Source: Streptomyces bathyalis
GTDB taxonomy: Bacteria > Actinomycetota > Actinomycetes > Streptomycetales > Streptomycetaceae
Direction: 5' to 3'
DNA length: 64,000 nucleotides
NCBI RefSeq assembly: GCF_015910445.1
Contig: NZ_CP048882.1
Location: 3,224,001-3,288,000, forward strand
The stretch's first letter is position 1, and each line of letters begins with the position of its first letter. The notes under the pieces are model-generated. The model made no database searches and was not told the origin of the DNA. It saw only the letters and a program-made list of their open reading frames with translations. Position numbers and translations under genes: made by a program. Below are positions 26,375-33,834 of this stretch, one piece after another.

Positions 26375-27804
26375 CAGAAGGCAGGACGGACGCCGGGACG
26401 CGTAAGGGCGGCGGCGAGCACACCGCACACGCCGGCAACCCGCTGGCCTCCGAAGTGGCACTGTGCGTCGACCCGTTGATCGACGACCCCGGGACACGGA
26501 TCATCGTCTGCTGCGGGTCGGGCGGCGTCGGCAAGACGACGACCGCCGCAGCGCTGGGCGTCCGGGCCGCGGAGCGCGGCCGGAAGACCGTCGTCCTCAC
26601 GATCGACCCCGCTCGGCGGCTCGCACAGTCCATGGGACTCACCGAACTGGACAACACTCCGCGGCCCGTACCGGGCGTCGACAAGAAGGCCGGCGGCGAG
26701 CTGCACGCCATGATGCTGGACATGAAGCGGACCTTCGACGAGATCGTCGAGGCACACGCCGAGCCCGAGCGCGCACGGGCCATCATGGACAACCCCTTCT
26801 ACGAGTCGCTGTCGGCGGGCTTCGCGGGGACGCAGGAGTACATGGCGATGGAGAAGCTGGGCCAGCTTCGCTCCCGCGACGCCTGGGACCTCATCGTCGT
26901 GGACACCCCTCCGTCGCGCTCCGCGCTGGACTTCCTGGACGCGCCGAAACGGCTGGGCTCGTTCCTGGACGGCCGGTTCATCAAGATGCTCATGGCGCCG
27001 GCGAAAGCAGGCGGCCGGGCCGGGATGAAGTTCGTCAACCTGGGCATGGCAGGGCTGTCGATGTTCACCGGGGCGCTCAACAAGCTCCTCGGTACGGGCC
27101 TGTTGCGTGACGTGCAGACGTTCGTGGCCGCGATGGACACCATGTTCGGGGGCTTCCGTACGCGTGCGGACGCCACGTACAAGCTGCTTCAGGCGCCCGG
27201 AACCGCGTTCCTCGTGGTCGCGGCCCCCGAGCGGGACGCGCTGCGCGAGGCCGCGTACTTCGTGGAGCGCCTGGCGGCGGAGCAGATGCCGCTGGCCGGG
27301 CTCGTGCTCAACCGCGTGCACGCAAGCGGTGCCTCGGTGATCGGCGCGGAGCGGGCGCTGGCCCTCGCGGAAAATCTTGAAGAGGGCGGCATTGTCGATC
27401 GAGGGCACGGGAAGGGAACGGGACACAGCGCCCATTCCCCCGGGCGTGGCTCGTCCGACACCACCGTCACGGACGAGCATCTGGAAACCGGAGAGGACGC
27501 CGTCCCGGACTCCACCCTGCGGCCCGAATCCGCAGAGGAGTCGACGGGACGGGACGGGCATTTCGGTCAGACGGAGCAACTCGCTGCCGCTCTGCTGAGG
27601 TTGCACGCCGAACGCATGCGCCTGCTGAGCCGCGAGCGGCGTACGCGCGACCGCTTCGCCGCGCTCCACCCCGAGGTGCCGGTGGCCGAAGTGGAGGCAC
27701 TGGCCGGCGATGTGCACGACCTGGCCGGGCTGCGCACGATCGGCGAGCTGCTCGCCAACGGGCCGCAACTCCTGGACGCGCCGGGCCGGCCGCCTGCGGC
27801 CTGA
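26371..27804 (+). CDS. ArsA/Get3-like ATPase, subunit 2 (Rv3680-like)
   Basis: 477 aa. CCGSGGVGKTTTAAALG is the P-loop, VLTIDPARRLAQSMG the Asp-containing switch I, LIVVDTPPSRSALDFLD the Walker B/switch II. LGMAGLSMFTGALNKLLG and neighbouring segments form the methionine-rich helical client-groove region. Residues about 335-395 (nucleotides 27375-27560) are a hydrophilic Ser/Thr/Glu/Gly-rich insert. It is translationally coupled to subunit 1. Confidence 0.9.
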   Translation: MTEGRTDAGTRKGGGEHTAHAGNPLASEVALCVDPLIDDPGTRIIVCCGSGGVGKTTTAAALGVRAAERGRKTVVLTIDPARRLAQSMGLTELDNTPRPVPGVDKKAGGELHAMMLDMKRTFDEIVEAHAEPERARAIMDNPFYESLSAGFAGTQEYMAMEKLGQLRSRDAWDLIVVDTPPSRSALDFLDAPKRLGSFLDGRFIKMLMAPAKAGGRAGMKFVNLGMAGLSMFTGALNKLLGTGLLRDVQTFVAAMDTMFGGFRTRADATYKLLQAPGTAFLVVAAPERDALREAAYFVERLAAEQMPLAGLVLNRVHASGASVIGAERALALAENLEEGGIVDRGHGKGTGHSAHSPGRGSSDTTVTDEHLETGEDAVPDSTLRPESAEESTGRDGHFGQTEQLAAALLRLHAERMRLLSRERRTRDRFAALHPEVPVAEVEALAGDVHDLAGLRTIGELLANGPQLLDAPGRPPAA

Positions 27805-28369
27805 TCCCCGGCTCGTTTCTGATCCTCGATCCGTTCTCACTGCCGCGGGTGCCGGTTCCTTCCGGCGCCCGTGAGGCGTGAGGCGTTCAACGGGGGCCGC
27901 GGGAACGCGCTTCCGTCGCGTGTGGCGCAATGCCCGCACGAGAACCTGTGCCCCGCGTTCACATGCGGCAGCGATACGCGGAATGCCCGTACCGCCGTAT
28001 CCCCGCGACGTACCTGCGCTGTGCGCGTCGAAGGACGTGGGGGTGCACGGGCGTGGCGCGGTGCACGGGCGTGGCGGTGCACGGGCGCGCAGACAGCGGC
28101 ATGGCGCCCCGGGTTCAGCTCAGCAGCTGAGCAGGGGTGCACACGGCCGCGCGCCGCACCTCCCGCCCGGAGGTCATCGACCCGAGCGGTACGAGCGGTG
28201 CGTCGCGGCACATCGAGCAGGAGTGGGAGCCCGCGGGAAGCGTGTGGCGCAGGTGAACTCGCGGTACGCACTTGGCACGGCGGCGCATCAGCACCGCTCA
28301 ACTGCCTTACGGCCGAGCGGCAATGCCGCCGTTACGCCGTTACGGACCGGATCACCCTTGAGGCGTGAC
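27805..28369. other. Long non-coding gap between arsA pair and wblA, with tandem repeats
   Basis: 565 bp with no gene I can support; open frames on both strands lack start signals and protein-like composition. A unit of about 17 bp, GGTGCACGGGCGTGGC, occurs in tandem at 28042 and 28060, with a partial third copy at 28077. No clear terminator for either convergent gene was found by eye. Confidence 0.45.
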
Positions 28370-28732
28370 TCACCCCGCCGCCGCGTAGTCCTTCACCGCA
28401 TTGACGGCGTAGTCCTTCGCCTCCTCGAGGTCCAGAGGCAGAACTCCGCCCGTGTCGCGCTCGTACTCCATACGCGCTGTCTCGAGCAACCGGCGCCAAG
28501 AAGTGACCGTGGGCCGGCGGCGCAGCAACGCCCTCCGCTCCCTCTCGGTCATCCCGCCCCAGACACCGAACTCAACGCGGTTGTCCAGAGCGTCCGCCAG
28601 ACACTCGGTGCGCACGGGGCACCCTGTGCAAACGGCCTTGGCGCGGTTCTGAGCCGCACCTTGCACGAACAGTTCATCCGGATCGGTAGTGCGGCAGGCT
28701 GCCTGCGCACTCCAGTCGGTTACCCAGCCCAT
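28370..28732 (-). CDS. wblA: WhiB-like iron-sulfur regulator WblA
   Basis: 120 aa, MGWVTDWSAQAACRTTDPDE onwards. The four cluster cysteines are C13, C35, C38 and C44 (C-x21-C-x2-C-x5-C), followed by the WhiB signature FGVWGGMTERERRALLRRR. WblA (SCO3579) is a pleiotropic regulator of sporulation and repressor of antibiotic clusters; M. tuberculosis WhiB4 is the positional counterpart. The extreme C-terminus after residue 95 diverges from the S. coelicolor protein as I remember it. The frame extends upstream, but ATG 28732 is the conserved start. Confidence 0.96.
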   Translation of the reverse strand: MGWVTDWSAQAACRTTDPDELFVQGAAQNRAKAVCTGCPVRTECLADALDNRVEFGVWGGMTERERRALLRRRPTVTSWRRLLETARMEYERDTGGVLPLDLEEAKDYAVNAVKDYAAAG

Positions 28733-29199
28733 AGCCGGCGCCGTCCTCTCCCGAATCGAGGCTCCCCCACGGCGGCAAGCGGCATATTCGCCGTTGCCAG
28801 TTCGAGACGTTACGGAAGGCGGGCAGGGCGCAACACCCCCAGCGGGCCCAATCTTGAATGGCCCGAACGGACTATGCGTGCGCAACAAGTAACCCACCGG
28901 AGTGAGCCGGTAACAACCTGGACTCAACTTGAGCTCAAGTCGGGGCGACTTGACAGCCACTTGCGCTCAAAGCTGGGCCTTCGGGACAACACAGGAGTTC
29001 ACGGCGGTGCGGCGGGAAGGAACTTGCCGGGCACATCACGACACTTGGCGCTCGTCCGGACAAGCCTCATCACTCACAGGAGTGAGTGGATAGGCCGCAG
29101 AGGAACGAAGCCACAGTGACGGTGTGAGGTTCGATGCGTAGCCAGCTTAGGTGAACTGAGGCTCCCCTGTCCGGCAATTGAGAACGTAGGCTGACCGCC
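28733..29199. promoter_or_regulatory. Divergent wblA/PBP regulatory region with palindromes
   Basis: 467 bp. GGCAAGCGGC/GCCGTTGCC (28774-28798) is a near-perfect inverted repeat in the wblA upstream region. ACTTGAGCTCAAGT (28927-28940) is a perfect 14-bp palindrome, and a related site ACTTGCGCTCAAAG (28959-28972, 11 of 14 matches) lies exactly 32 bp further. CACTCAC/GTGAGTG (29071-29088) is a third palindrome. TAGGCT (29187-29192) ends 7 nt before the PBP ATG, giving a leaderless promoter. Confidence 0.6.
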
Positions 29200-31494
29200 A
29201 TGGTGATGAAGAGTGCCGGCGGTGGTGAATCCGCGTTCCAGCAGGGCGCCAAGTTCCTCGGCGTCAGCGTGCTGGCGGGCGCGGTGCTCGCAGGGCTGGC
29301 CCTGCCGGCGGTCGGCAGCCTGGGGCTCGTCACCAAGAACACGGTCCAGGGCTTCGACGAACTCCCCGCGAACCTCAAGCGTCCGCCACTGAGTCAGCGC
29401 ACAATCGTCCTCGACTCCGAGGGCGGCGAGATCGCCAAGATCTACTCGCGTGACCGCACCGTCGTCAGCCTCTCCGACATCTCACCTTCCATGCGCGAGG
29501 CGATCGTCGCGATCGAGGACGCACGCTTCTACAAGCACGGTGCCGTCGACCTGAAGGGCATCCTGCGCGCACTCAACCGCAATGCCCGCAACGGCGAGGT
29601 CGAGGAGGGCGCCTCCTCTCTCACGCAGCAGTACGTGAAGAACGTCTTCGTGGAAGAGGCCGGCGACGACCCCGACAAGGTCGCCCAGGCCACCCAGCAG
29701 ACGATCGGCCGGAAGATCAAGGAACTCAAGTACGCGATCCAGGTCGAGGAGAGCCTCGGCAAGAAGAAGATCCTCGAGAACTACCTCAACATCACCTTCT
29801 TCGGGCAGCAGGCCTACGGGATCGAGGCCGCAGCGCAGCGCTACTTCTCCAAGTCGGCCAAGGACCTCGACGTTCACGAGTCGGCGCTGCTGGCCGGGCT
29901 CGTGCAGTCCCCGGCCCAGTACGACCCGGTGCAGCACGAGGACGCCGCCAAGAAGCGGCGCGACACCGTGATTTCTCGCATGGAGGCCCTCGGCCGGATC
30001 TCTGCCGAAGAGGCGCGCGAAGCGAAGGACAAGCCGCTCGACCTCGACATCAGCAGGCCCCGCAACGGCTGCATCACCGCCTCGCACGGTGCCGGCTTCT
30101 TCTGCGACTACGTACGCGAAGTGGTCCTGAACGACCCCGCGTTCGGCAAGACGGACAAGGCACGTGCCAAGCGCTGGAACCGTGGCGGCCTGACGATCAG
30201 GACGACGCTCGACCCGAAGGCGCAGAAGTCCGTCGAGGCTTCGATCAAGGACCACGTGAACAAGTCGGACAAGGTGGCTTCCGCCTCGTCCATCGTCGAG
30301 CCCGGAACCGGCAGGATCCTGGCGATGGGTCAGTCACGGCCGTACGGCTTCGGCGAGAACGAGACGCAGATCAACCTGTCCGTGGACAACGACATGGGCG
30401 GAGGCGCCGGATACCAGCCGGGGTCGATATTCAAACCCGTCATCGCTGCCGCGGCGCTGGAGCGCGGCATGAGCGTGTACAAGAAGTACCCCTCGCCGTA
30501 CAGGATGCAGTATCCGTCTCCGGTGCAGACGTGCGGAGGCCAGTGGAGCGGCAGCGCGCCCGTCGAGAACGAGAACCGGCGCGAGGTGGGCCCGTACGAG
30601 ATGAAGGAGGCCACCGCCAAGTCCGTGAACACCTACTTCGTCTCCCTGATCGGAGAGACCGGCATCTGCCCGGTCACCGAGATGGCCGAGAAGATGGGCA
30701 TAGAGCGGGCCGACGGCAAGGAGATCGACCAGGTCCCCTCCATCACCCTCGGGACTCAGGAGATGTCACCGCTGACGATGGCCGCGGGGTACGCGACCTT
30801 CGCCAACCGTGGTGAGCACTGCACGCCCGTGGCGGTGGAGTCGATCACCGATGCGCGCGGCAGGAAGCTGCCGGTGCCGAAGACCTCGTGCCAGCGCGCG
30901 ATGAGCCAGCGCACCGCCGACACCGTCAACTCGCTGCTGCGCGGCGTCGTCGAGGACGGTACGGGTAAGAAGGCGGGGCTGACCGGGCGCGAGAGCGCGG
31001 GCAAGACCGGTACGACGGACCAGCGTTACGCGGCCTGGTTCGTGGGCTACACGCCGAACATGGCTGGTGCCGTGTGGGTCGGGGACCCGGCACACAAGAC
31101 GCAGATGACGAACCTCTCGATAGGCGGGAACTACTACGGCAAGGTCTTCGGCGGTGAAGTGCCGGGCCCCATCTGGCGCGACGCCATGGCGGGAGCCCTT
31201 GAGGGCAAGCCGGCCCCGCGCTTCAACCTGATCCCGATCGACGACGACAAGGGCCGCGACAAGCCCAAGCCGCCGGACGATGACTCGCCGTGGCCGGACA
31301 TCACGCTTCCGCCCGACTTCATCGGCGGCGGCGGCAACGGCGGTGCGGACTCCGGAGCCACGACCGGCCAGAACGGCGGAGCGAGCGGAGGCCCCGGCGG
31401 TGCCGACATCGGCGGAGCCAACGGCGGTGGCAACCCGTTCGGCGGGCGCAGCGGTGGCAGTGGCGGGCGCTTCGGCGGGACCGGCGGGTTCTAA
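29200..31494 (+). CDS. Class A bifunctional penicillin-binding protein (PonA2-like)
   Basis: 764 aa. One N-terminal membrane helix (FLGVSVLAGAVLAGLALPAVG) is followed by a glycosyltransferase-51 domain with IVAIEDARFYKHGAVD (catalytic Glu) and SSLTQQYVKN. The transpeptidase domain has Ser409 in QPGSIFKP, SVN in KSVNTYF and AGKTGTTD (KTG). The last 75 residues are Pro/Asp- then Gly-rich, an extracellular tail. It polymerises and cross-links peptidoglycan outside the membrane. Its position next to the whiB gene parallels Rv3681c-Rv3682. Confidence 0.95.
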   Translation: MVMKSAGGGESAFQQGAKFLGVSVLAGAVLAGLALPAVGSLGLVTKNTVQGFDELPANLKRPPLSQRTIVLDSEGGEIAKIYSRDRTVVSLSDISPSMREAIVAIEDARFYKHGAVDLKGILRALNRNARNGEVEEGASSLTQQYVKNVFVEEAGDDPDKVAQATQQTIGRKIKELKYAIQVEESLGKKKILENYLNITFFGQQAYGIEAAAQRYFSKSAKDLDVHESALLAGLVQSPAQYDPVQHEDAAKKRRDTVISRMEALGRISAEEAREAKDKPLDLDISRPRNGCITASHGAGFFCDYVREVVLNDPAFGKTDKARAKRWNRGGLTIRTTLDPKAQKSVEASIKDHVNKSDKVASASSIVEPGTGRILAMGQSRPYGFGENETQINLSVDNDMGGGAGYQPGSIFKPVIAAAALERGMSVYKKYPSPYRMQYPSPVQTCGGQWSGSAPVENENRREVGPYEMKEATAKSVNTYFVSLIGETGICPVTEMAEKMGIERADGKEIDQVPSITLGTQEMSPLTMAAGYATFANRGEHCTPVAVESITDARGRKLPVPKTSCQRAMSQRTADTVNSLLRGVVEDGTGKKAGLTGRESAGKTGTTDQRYAAWFVGYTPNMAGAVWVGDPAHKTQMTNLSIGGNYYGKVFGGEVPGPIWRDAMAGALEGKPAPRFNLIPIDDDKGRDKPKPPDDDSPWPDITLPPDFIGGGGNGGADSGATTGQNGGASGGPGGADIGGANGGGNPFGGRSGGSGGRFGGTGGF

Positions 31495-31669
31495 GGCCTC
31501 CGGCGCGGCTTCCGAGCCTTTCGGCCCTGGCGGCGGCGCGCGGGCCGGGGCGTGGCGCCGACGGCCGGGGTTCGGCCTGGGCCCGACCGGCGCCCGGGCC
31601 CCGGTGGCCTCGGGCCCTGCTCCTCCGGAGTCGGCTCGTCACCACCCGCCCTGCACTGGCCTGCACGTT

Positions 31670-31702
31670 CAGGGGGCGCTCCACGGGGGAGCGCCCCCCT
31701 TC
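31670..31702. terminator. Terminator between PBP and YqeY genes
   Basis: GGGGGCGCTCC (31672-31682) pairs perfectly with GGAGCGCCCCC (31688-31698) around a 5-nt loop. The genes on either side converge on it. Confidence 0.8.
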
Positions 31703-31780
31703 AGCGTCCGCCTCCGGCCCGTCGAGGGGGTGCGGGTCCAGCTCAAGGCGTCCGGGCAGGCGGCCCTGACGAGGCCGGGT

Positions 31781-32248
31781 TCAGCCCGATGCCAGCCGCT
31801 TCTTGACGGCCGCCGCCACGCGGCCGCCCTCGGCACGTCCCTGCACCTTCGGGTTGACGATCTTCATGACGGCACCCATCGCGCGCGGGCCCTCGGCCCC
31901 CGAGGCCTGCGCCTCCGCCACGGCCTCGCCGACCAGCGCGTCCAGCTCCTCGTCCGACAGCTGCTTCGGCAGGTAGTCGGCGAGCACCTCGCCCTCCGCG
32001 CGCTCCCGTTCGGCCTGCTCGCCGCGGCCGCCGTCGGCGAACGCCTCCGCCGCCTCGCGGCGCTTCTTCGCCTCGCGCGTGATCACCTTCTGGACCTCGT
32101 CGTCCGACAGCGCGCGTGCGGACTTCCCGGCGACCTCCTCCTTGGTGATCGCGGCGAGGGTCATGCGGAGGGTCGCCGAGCGCAGCTCGTTGCGCTCCTT
32201 GATCGCTGCCGTCAGGTCGTTCTGGAGCCGGGACTTGAGCGTAGTCAT
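31781..32248 (-). CDS. GatB/YqeY domain protein
   Basis: 155 aa, MTTLKSRLQNDLTAAIKERN at the start. It contains an alpha-helical YqeY region with SARALSDDEVQKVITREAKKR and LPKQLSDEELDALV, and ends with GAVMKIVNPKVQGRAEGGRV. This is the tRNA-amidotransferase-like tail domain found as a stand-alone protein; its role is unknown. It is convergent with the PBP gene and divergent from the phosphatase. Confidence 0.9.
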   Translation of the reverse strand: MTTLKSRLQNDLTAAIKERNELRSATLRMTLAAITKEEVAGKSARALSDDEVQKVITREAKKRREAAEAFADGGRGEQAERERAEGEVLADYLPKQLSDEELDALVGEAVAEAQASGAEGPRAMGAVMKIVNPKVQGRAEGGRVAAAVKKRLASG

Positions 32249-32461
32249 AGCGTTTCCGTGTCCTCCTGAGAATCCGGCGCCCATCATCTCGCACGCGGCG
32301 CGGGGGCACTCGCCGTTGGGGCGCGTGCGCACCCGCCGTTGCGGCGCCAGCTGCGTAACGTGCGGACGTGCCTTCTTGGGCCGCACTGACCGGCGTTGGG
32401 CGTCGGGTGTGCCGACTGGCGCGGAGTGCGAGGGGAACGAGAGTTCTGCGACCATGGTCCG

Positions 32462-33391
32462 ATGCGCGCGCGATACGGACTCCCCCTCACCCTGACGGCA
32501 CTCGGCGCGGCCTGCGTGGGCTATGCGACGCTCGTCGAGCCCCGCTCCTTCCGGCTGCGGCGCGTGACCGTCCCCGTACTGCCGCAGGGCATGCCGTCGC
32601 TGCGCGTCCTGCATGTCGCGGACATCCACATGGTCAGCGGGCAGCGCAAGAAACAGCGCTGGCTGCGATCGCTCGCGGGCCTGCGCCCCGACTTCGTGGT
32701 CAACACGGGGGACAACCTCTCGGACCCGGAGGCCGTGCCCGAGGTCCTGGACGCGCTGGGCCCGCTCATGGAGCTCCCCGGCGCGTACGTCTTCGGCTCC
32801 AACGACTACTACGGACCGAAGCTGCGCAACCCCGCCCGCTACCTGATGGAGAAGGCCAGCGGGCGCCACGGCCTCAACGGGAACGCTCCGGCCGTCGGCG
32901 CCGTGCACAACCCGTGGGAGGGCATGCGGGACGCCTTCGACGCGGCGGGCTGGGTCGGCCTCAGCAACACCCGCGGACGTCTCAAGCTGGACGGTGGCCA
33001 GGAGATCGCCCTCACCGGGCTGGACGACCCGCACATCAAGCGCGACCGCTACAACGCCGTCATCGGCGGCCCCGAGCAGGACGCGGACTTCTCGCTCGCG
33101 CTCGTCCACGCCCCCTATCTGCGCTCCCTGGACGCCTTCACCGCGGACGGCTACCCGCTGATCCTCGCCGGGCACACCCACGGGGGGCAGCTGTGCGTCC
33201 CGTTCTACGGCGCTCTCGTGACCAACTGCGACCTGGACACGGACCGCGTCAAGGGCCTCTCGACCCACGTCGCCGGCGGCAACCGCTCCTACCTCCACGT
33301 TTCGGCGGGCTGCGGCGCCAACCGCTACACGCCGGTGCGGTTCGCGTGCCCGCCGGAGGCGACGCTGCTGACGCTCACGGCGCGCGACTGA
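32462..33391 (+). CDS. Membrane-anchored metallophosphoesterase (Rv3683-like)
   Basis: 309 aa. An N-terminal helix (LPLTLTALGAACVGYATLV) probably anchors it. The metal motifs are VADIHM (DxH), NTGDNLS (GDxx), FGSNDYYG (GNx variant, SND), LVHAPY and AGHTHGGQL (GHxH). This is the calcineurin-like phosphoesterase fold, near YkuE/PgpH-type lipid phosphatases. It ends the block shared with M. tuberculosis. Confidence 0.92.
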   Translation: MRARYGLPLTLTALGAACVGYATLVEPRSFRLRRVTVPVLPQGMPSLRVLHVADIHMVSGQRKKQRWLRSLAGLRPDFVVNTGDNLSDPEAVPEVLDALGPLMELPGAYVFGSNDYYGPKLRNPARYLMEKASGRHGLNGNAPAVGAVHNPWEGMRDAFDAAGWVGLSNTRGRLKLDGGQEIALTGLDDPHIKRDRYNAVIGGPEQDADFSLALVHAPYLRSLDAFTADGYPLILAGHTHGGQLCVPFYGALVTNCDLDTDRVKGLSTHVAGGNRSYLHVSAGCGANRYTPVRFACPPEATLLTLTARD

Positions 33392-33596
33392 GGTGTTCCG
33401 GCGGGGTGCCGCGGCGCCGCCGGGGCGCAGCCGGGGCGGCTTCAGTGCCGCCCACTACCGCGGCTGGGCTGTCGTGGGCGCGACCCACTGCAGGACCGGT
33501 CGTGACGGCCCCGGTCGGGCCTGCTCGGGGCGCTCTTAGCACGTAAACCGGATTTCGCCTCAGCGTCCGGCTGGGCTAGAGTGGTGCGCGTTGCTT

Positions 33597-33670
33597 CGGG
33601 GTGTGGCGCAGCTTGGCAGCGCGCTTCGTTCGGGACGAAGAGGTCGTGGGTTCAAATCCCGCCACCCCGA
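33597..33670 (+). tRNA. tRNA-Pro (anticodon CGG)
   Basis: 74-nt cloverleaf. The acceptor stem CGGGGTG pairs with CACCCCG and the D-stem GCGC with GCGC. The anticodon stem CTTCG/CGAAG encloses TTCGGGA with CGG at 33631-33633. The T-loop is TTCAAAT and the discriminator base is A. No CCA is encoded. It marks the boundary between conserved core and accessory DNA in this window. Confidence 0.97.
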
Positions 33671-33686
33671 CAGAGAAAGCACCAGT

Positions 33687-33723
33687 TCAGGGCCAGTCAT
33701 CCTCCGTGGATGACTGGCCCTGA
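33687..33723 (+). terminator. Terminator downstream of tRNA-Pro
   Basis: TCAGGGCCAGTCATCC (33687-33702) is perfectly complementary to GGATGACTGGCCCTGA (33708-33723): a 16-bp stem with a 5-nt loop, 17 nt after the tRNA. Confidence 0.9.
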
Positions 33724-33740
33724 CTCGTGATCGGTGGCCT

Positions 33741-33772
33741 CTGGGGAGTAAACGGGGAGTGGATCAAGGAAA
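33741..33772. repeat. 32-bp direct repeat, copy 1
   Basis: The sequence from CTGGGGAGTAAACGGGGAGT to CAAGGAAA matches 41078-41109 at 30 of 32 positions in the same orientation. It lies 70 bp after tRNA-Pro. It may mark the edge of an inserted segment; see findings. The unit contains GGGGAGT twice internally. Confidence 0.6.
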
Positions 33773-33834
33773 TTCACTCCCGGGGAGCCAGGGCAGCTGG
33801 TCACTGGCTTTCGTCCAGCTTGAGTACAGGGTTC

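Noticed and set aside
27837..28368. Frames of 154 and 165 codons on opposite strands
   Set aside because: They overlap each other completely, run through tandem repeats and show no domain features.
33646..33670. Duplicated tRNA-Pro 3' end as a classical att site
   Set aside because: I looked near 41,000-41,150 for a second copy of the tRNA 3' sequence and found none; only the separate 32-bp repeat recurs.
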